64,000 nucleotides of DNA from Anabaena sp. FACHB-1237 (GTDB taxonomy: Bacteria; Cyanobacteriota; Cyanobacteriia; Cyanobacteriales; Nostocaceae): contig NZ_JACJPV010000009.1 in the NCBI RefSeq assembly GCF_014696225.1, positions 86,667 through 150,666 on the forward strand. Reading direction: 5' to 3'. The first letter of the stretch is position 1, and every line of letters begins with the position of its first letter. Positions 61,882-64,000 of the stretch are shown here, piece after piece. The notes under the pieces are model-generated. The model saw nothing but the letters and a program-made list of their open reading frames with translations, did not search any database and had not been told where the DNA came from. Made by a program: the position numbers and the translations under genes.

Positions 61882-63855
61882 ATGACAGTTCTTACTTGTG
61901 CCAGTACAGGAAAATCAATTACTCTGGTAGGTGAAGAGATTGCTAATAGTGGTGAAGCAAAAGTTTGGCGAACTAATCAAAATGGTTATTTAGCGAAAAT
62001 ATACCATTCTCCCACACCTGAACGGGTGCAAAAATTAGCAGTAATGATAGATCACCCACCCACAGAACCAAATTCCCATCTTTATCATGTTTCCTTTGCT
62101 TGGCCTAAGTCAGTTTTGAAAAATGCTCAGGGTGATTTTGTGGGCTTTTTAATGCCAGAAATTAAGAATGGAAAAGAACTTATTGATGTTTATAATCCCC
62201 GTCGTCGCAAAGCTTTAAAACTAGAGATTGATTGGCGGTTTCTGCACACAACGGCGCTAAATATTGTCTCAATTATTGAAGCCCTGCACGTTGCTGGTTA
62301 TGTGTTGGGTGATATTAAACCACAAAATATTTTAGTGAATAATCGGGCTTTACCTTCAATTATTGATACAGATTCTTTTCAGGTGAAAAATCCGAAAAAT
62401 GGTCAGGTTTATCGCTGTTTAGTGGGTTCGGAAGGATATACACCACCGGAATTAATGGGAAAAGATTTTGATATTATTGAGCAAACGGAAATACATGATA
62501 GATTCCGGTTAGGGGTAATTATCTATCAATTATTATTTGGTGGTAATAGTCCTTTTCAGGGAAAATGGACTGGTGCAGGGGAACCTCCAGAACCTAATGA
62601 ACTTATCCGTCGGGGTTTATGGGTTAATGGGTCAAATACTTTAATTACCGCAGCAGCAAGAACAATTCCCCTAGAGATTGTCCATCCAGAAATTCAGCAA
62701 TGTTTTCTGAAATGCTTTAATGATGGTTATAAAAATCCCAATTTACGCCCTACGGCTAGGGAGTGGTTGGAGGCTTTAACAATAGGAAATAATAGGTTAA
62801 CTGTATGTGATAAGGTAGATAGTCATTTTTATAGTAGAACTTTTGGTCATTGTTATTGGTGCGATCGCTCTACAAATCTTGGTGTTGATATTTTTCCTGG
62901 AGTTGTGAAAGCAAATTCATCTGCTGTGGTGGAATCAACATCACAACCACAAGTTAATAGTAATCAATTAATAGGAAACCTCCTACAAACCCTCACTGGT
63001 CATTCTGGCTCGGTTAGGTCAGTAGCATACAGCCCCGATGGTCAAACCGTAGCTAGTGGGAGCGTGGACAGCACTATCAAACTGTGGAATGTAAACACGG
63101 GAAACCTACTACAAACCCTCACTGGTCATTCTAACTCGGTTAGGTCAGTAGCATACAGCCCCGATGGTCAAACCGTAGCTAGTGGGAGTGATGACAAGAC
63201 TATCAAACTGTGGAATGTAAAAACGGGAAACCTACTGCAAACCTTCACTGGTCATTCTGACTGGGTTAGGTCAGTAGCATACAGCCCCGATGGTCAAACC
63301 GTAGCTAGTGGGAGTTCGGACAGAACTATCAAACTGTGGAATGTAAAAACGGGAAGGCTACTGCAAACCCTCACTGGTCATTCTAGCTCGGTTTCTTCAG
63401 TAGCATACAGCCCCGATAGTCAAACCGTAGCTAGTGCGAGTAAAGACAAGACTATCAAACTGTGGGATGTAAAAACGGGAAACCTACTGCAAACCCTCAC
63501 TGGTCATTCTAGCTGGGTCTATTCAGTATCATACAGCCCTGATAGTCAAACCGTAGCTAGTGGGAGTAAGGGCAAGACTATCAAACTGTGGAATGTAAAA
63601 ACGGGAAACCTACTGCAAACCCTTACTGGTCATTCTAGCTCGGTTAGGTCCGTATCATACAGCCCTGATAGTCAAACCGTAGCTAGTGGGAGTAAGGGCA
63701 AGACTATCAAACTGTGGAATGTAAAAACGGGAAACCTACTGCAAACCCTCACTGGTCATTCTAGCTCGGTTTATTCAGTAGCATACAGCCCCGATGGTCA
63801 AACCGTAGCTAGTGGGAGTGATGACAAGACTATCAAGATTTGGCGGTTAAAGTAG
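61882..63855 (+). CDS. Ser/Thr kinase (TerY-P type) fused to seven WD40 repeats
   Basis: 657 residues. The kinase domain covers about 15-300: ATP-lysine in GYLAKIYHS, catalytic loop VLGDIKPQNILV (GDxKxxN form of HRDxKxxN), metal motif IIDTDSFQV (in place of DFG), GSEGYTPPELMG and DRFRLGVIIYQLLFGGNSPF. This set is typical of the YegI/TerY-P kinases. A zinc-like CDKVDSHFYS...HCYWCD follows (about 310-332). From residue 365 come seven WD40 repeats of 42 residues, ending at the stop. The kinase looks active. The WD40 tail probably binds target proteins and replaces the helix-hairpin-helix of other members. No transmembrane segment. Confidence 0.9.
   Translation: MTVLTCASTGKSITLVGEEIANSGEAKVWRTNQNGYLAKIYHSPTPERVQKLAVMIDHPPTEPNSHLYHVSFAWPKSVLKNAQGDFVGFLMPEIKNGKELIDVYNPRRRKALKLEIDWRFLHTTALNIVSIIEALHVAGYVLGDIKPQNILVNNRALPSIIDTDSFQVKNPKNGQVYRCLVGSEGYTPPELMGKDFDIIEQTEIHDRFRLGVIIYQLLFGGNSPFQGKWTGAGEPPEPNELIRRGLWVNGSNTLITAAARTIPLEIVHPEIQQCFLKCFNDGYKNPNLRPTAREWLEALTIGNNRLTVCDKVDSHFYSRTFGHCYWCDRSTNLGVDIFPGVVKANSSAVVESTSQPQVNSNQLIGNLLQTLTGHSGSVRSVAYSPDGQTVASGSVDSTIKLWNVNTGNLLQTLTGHSNSVRSVAYSPDGQTVASGSDDKTIKLWNVKTGNLLQTFTGHSDWVRSVAYSPDGQTVASGSSDRTIKLWNVKTGRLLQTLTGHSSSVSSVAYSPDSQTVASASKDKTIKLWDVKTGNLLQTLTGHSSWVYSVSYSPDSQTVASGSKGKTIKLWNVKTGNLLQTLTGHSSSVRSVSYSPDSQTVASGSKGKTIKLWNVKTGNLLQTLTGHSSSVYSVAYSPDGQTVASGSDDKTIKIWRLK
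62974..63855 (+). repeat. Tandem array of seven 126-bp WD40-coding repeats
   Basis: Units start at 62974, 63100, 63226, 63352, 63478, 63604 and 63730. They are nearly identical in DNA and differ mainly at a few solvent-facing codons (for example GSVRS, NSVRS, DWVRS, SSVSS, SWVYS). The array codes for exactly one seven-bladed propeller; such arrays are prone to copy-number change by recombination. Confidence 0.9.
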
Positions 63856-63877
63856 CCATTGATAAGGTTTTATTAGC

Positions 63878-64000
63878 AGGACTTACGCAACTGGCACATT
63901 AGTAAGGTGCGTCAGATATCAAGAACCTGTTTATTTACATGATTTATGCTATCTGACGCACCCTACATCAGATTTTTGGTGTGACACCTGCGTAAGTCCT
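63878..64000. mobile_element. Family I-related element, 123 bp
   Basis: AGGACTTACGCAACTGGCAC...GTGTGACACCTGCGTAAGTCCT: the ends match family I (as copy B) but the middle is shorter and carries GGTGCGTCAGA/TCTGACGCACC as an inverted pair. It ends exactly at the window edge, 23 bases after the kinase stop. Confidence 0.65.

Overview
The window comes from the chromosome of a filamentous cyanobacterium, most likely a Nostocales (Anabaena/Dolichospermum/Nostoc type). The evidence is photosystem I genes psaF-psaJ-psaL, the response regulator rpaB divergent from radA, an nblB-like HEAT protein, a complex C (cytochrome b6f) assembly factor, HIP1 octamers (GCGATCGC) in many genes, low G+C, and heptamer short tandem repeats (ACCAATC/ACCAATT types) typical of heterocyst formers. 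The exact genus is inference.

Layout. 1-5.7 kb: 5' end of recR (minus), a small muconolactone-isomerase-like protein, a Cys-containing membrane protein, an M41-like membrane zinc peptidase without an AAA domain, and alaS. 5.8-7.7 kb: a two-gene cassette of an ABC-type ATPase and a TOPRIM protein, a candidate split OLD-like (PARIS/AbiL-like) defence unit. 7.7-16.6 kb: SDR and epimerase genes, TPR lipoprotein, pentapeptide-repeat membrane protein, CBS protein, nblB, DUF456. 16.8-26.5 kb: core photosynthesis and housekeeping block (CCB-type assembly factor, rpaB, radA, RNase T2, mltA, psaL-psaJ-psaF, tsaD). 26.7-35.2 kb: TonB-like protein, two GNAT enzymes, a DICT-GAF histidine kinase, HEAT protein, AmpG-like transporter.

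35.2-46.0 kb is a DNA phosphorothioation (Dnd) island. dndC-(Uma2)-dndD-dndE run on minus, divergent from dndB on plus. Beyond dndB follow a dnd-associated protein 4-like gene, two more Uma2 genes, and a second SMC/DndD-like ATPase translationally coupled to a 67-residue protein. No dndFGH/dptFGH restriction genes and no dndA are present, so the second ATPase module is the best candidate for an undescribed partner of the modification system.

46.4-59.2 kb: uvrB, TPR protein, CPBP protease, TM2 protein, a CPx copper ATPase, a TIGR01777-type epimerase, IscA/SufA-like carrier and a conserved cyanobacterial protein. 59.7-63.9 kb: a small ribbon-helix-helix-like protein followed by a TerY-P-type triad (vWA, PP2C, Ser/Thr kinase), in which the kinase carries a C-terminal propeller of seven nearly identical WD40 repeats.

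Spacers are crowded with small non-coding repeats. There are at least three families of 100-150 bp elements with inverted ends, present in several copies. One copy has itself been split by another inserted element flanked by a 7-bp direct repeat. There are also many hairpins, several of which act as terminators. No rRNA, tRNA, CRISPR array or full-length transposase gene was seen.
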